Shown here piece by piece: positions 12,184-12,213 of a DNA stretch of 12,213 nucleotides. The translations under genes and the position numbers were made by a program. How positions within the stretch are numbered: position 1 is the first letter of the stretch; every line of letters starts with the position of its first letter. The notes under the pieces were generated by a model. The model was given only the letters and a program-made list of their open reading frames with translations, searched no databases and was not told the DNA's origin. The stretch comes from CAVQGZ01 sp964356295 (GTDB lineage Bacteria; Actinomycetota; Actinomycetes; Jiangellales; Jiangellaceae): positions 1-12,213 of the forward strand of contig CAYHHE010000087.1 in NCBI GenBank assembly GCA_964356295.1, read 5' to 3'.

Positions 12184-12213
12184 TCAGTGGGGGGCCGGGG
12201 CGGCGGGGGCGAG
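12184..12213 (-). CDS. Possible C-terminal end of a convergent gene (partial)
   Basis: On the minus strand the right edge reads into ...LAPAAPAPH and a TGA stop at 12186-12184. The Ala/Pro-rich end and the position just outside a symmetric hairpin fit the 3' end of a convergent gene. Only nine codons are visible, so neither the gene nor its product can be confirmed. Confidence 0.3.
   Translation of the reverse strand, partial: LAPAAPAPH

Overview
This window is high-GC DNA from an actinobacterium. The evidence is the gene set: ctaE-qcrC-qcrA-qcrB in that order, with a diheme QcrC, an elongated Rieske QcrA and a long QcrB, which is the hallmark of the actinobacterial bcc-aa3 respiratory supercomplex. 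GTG starts, TANNNT-type -10 boxes and apparently leaderless genes agree with this. Genus cannot be fixed from the sequence.

Left third (1-3642). A minus-strand gene running off the left edge encodes a small Gln/Ala-rich protein with a faint resemblance to RebB-type (R-body, 'killing trait') proteins. It has an unusually structured upstream region of 173 bases. Next, also on the minus strand, is a stand-alone DnaB-type RecA-fold ATPase without the DnaB N-terminal domain. It is divergent, across only 33 bases of AT-rich DNA, from a soluble NarL-type two-component pair: a histidine kinase and a LuxR-family response regulator, translationally coupled. A small Flp-type type IV pilin gene with its own strong ribosome binding site and a perfect palindromic terminator follows. 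The proximity suggests, but does not prove, that the two-component pair controls the pilin and/or the ATPase.

Middle (3643-6000). On the minus strand lie a secreted RipA-like NlpC/P60 peptidoglycan hydrolase with an N-terminal coiled coil, a 60-residue four-cysteine protein, and an 88-residue zinc-ribbon-like protein. Divergent from these is a stand-alone Lrp/AsnC ligand-binding (RAM) domain protein. The divergent control region contains a perfect mirror-image pair of TACGCT -10-like boxes.

Right half (6001-12213). trpD (anthranilate phosphoribosyltransferase) is on the minus strand and is translationally coupled to an upstream degenerate receiver-domain protein. Divergent from this pair is the ctaE-qcrC-qcrA-qcrB operon, which encodes cytochrome oxidase subunit III and the whole cytochrome bc1 module. 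ctaE looks leaderless. After qcrB come six tandem 22-base repeats in an alternating A/B pattern, then a perfect 23-bp hairpin, and probably the tail of a convergent gene at the right edge.

The respiratory, trpD, Lrp-like and NlpC/P60 genes are ordinary actinobacterial core genes. The unexplained material is the left cluster (RebB-like protein, DnaB-like ATPase, kinase/regulator, pilin), the mirror promoter, and the repeat and hairpin block downstream of qcrB.
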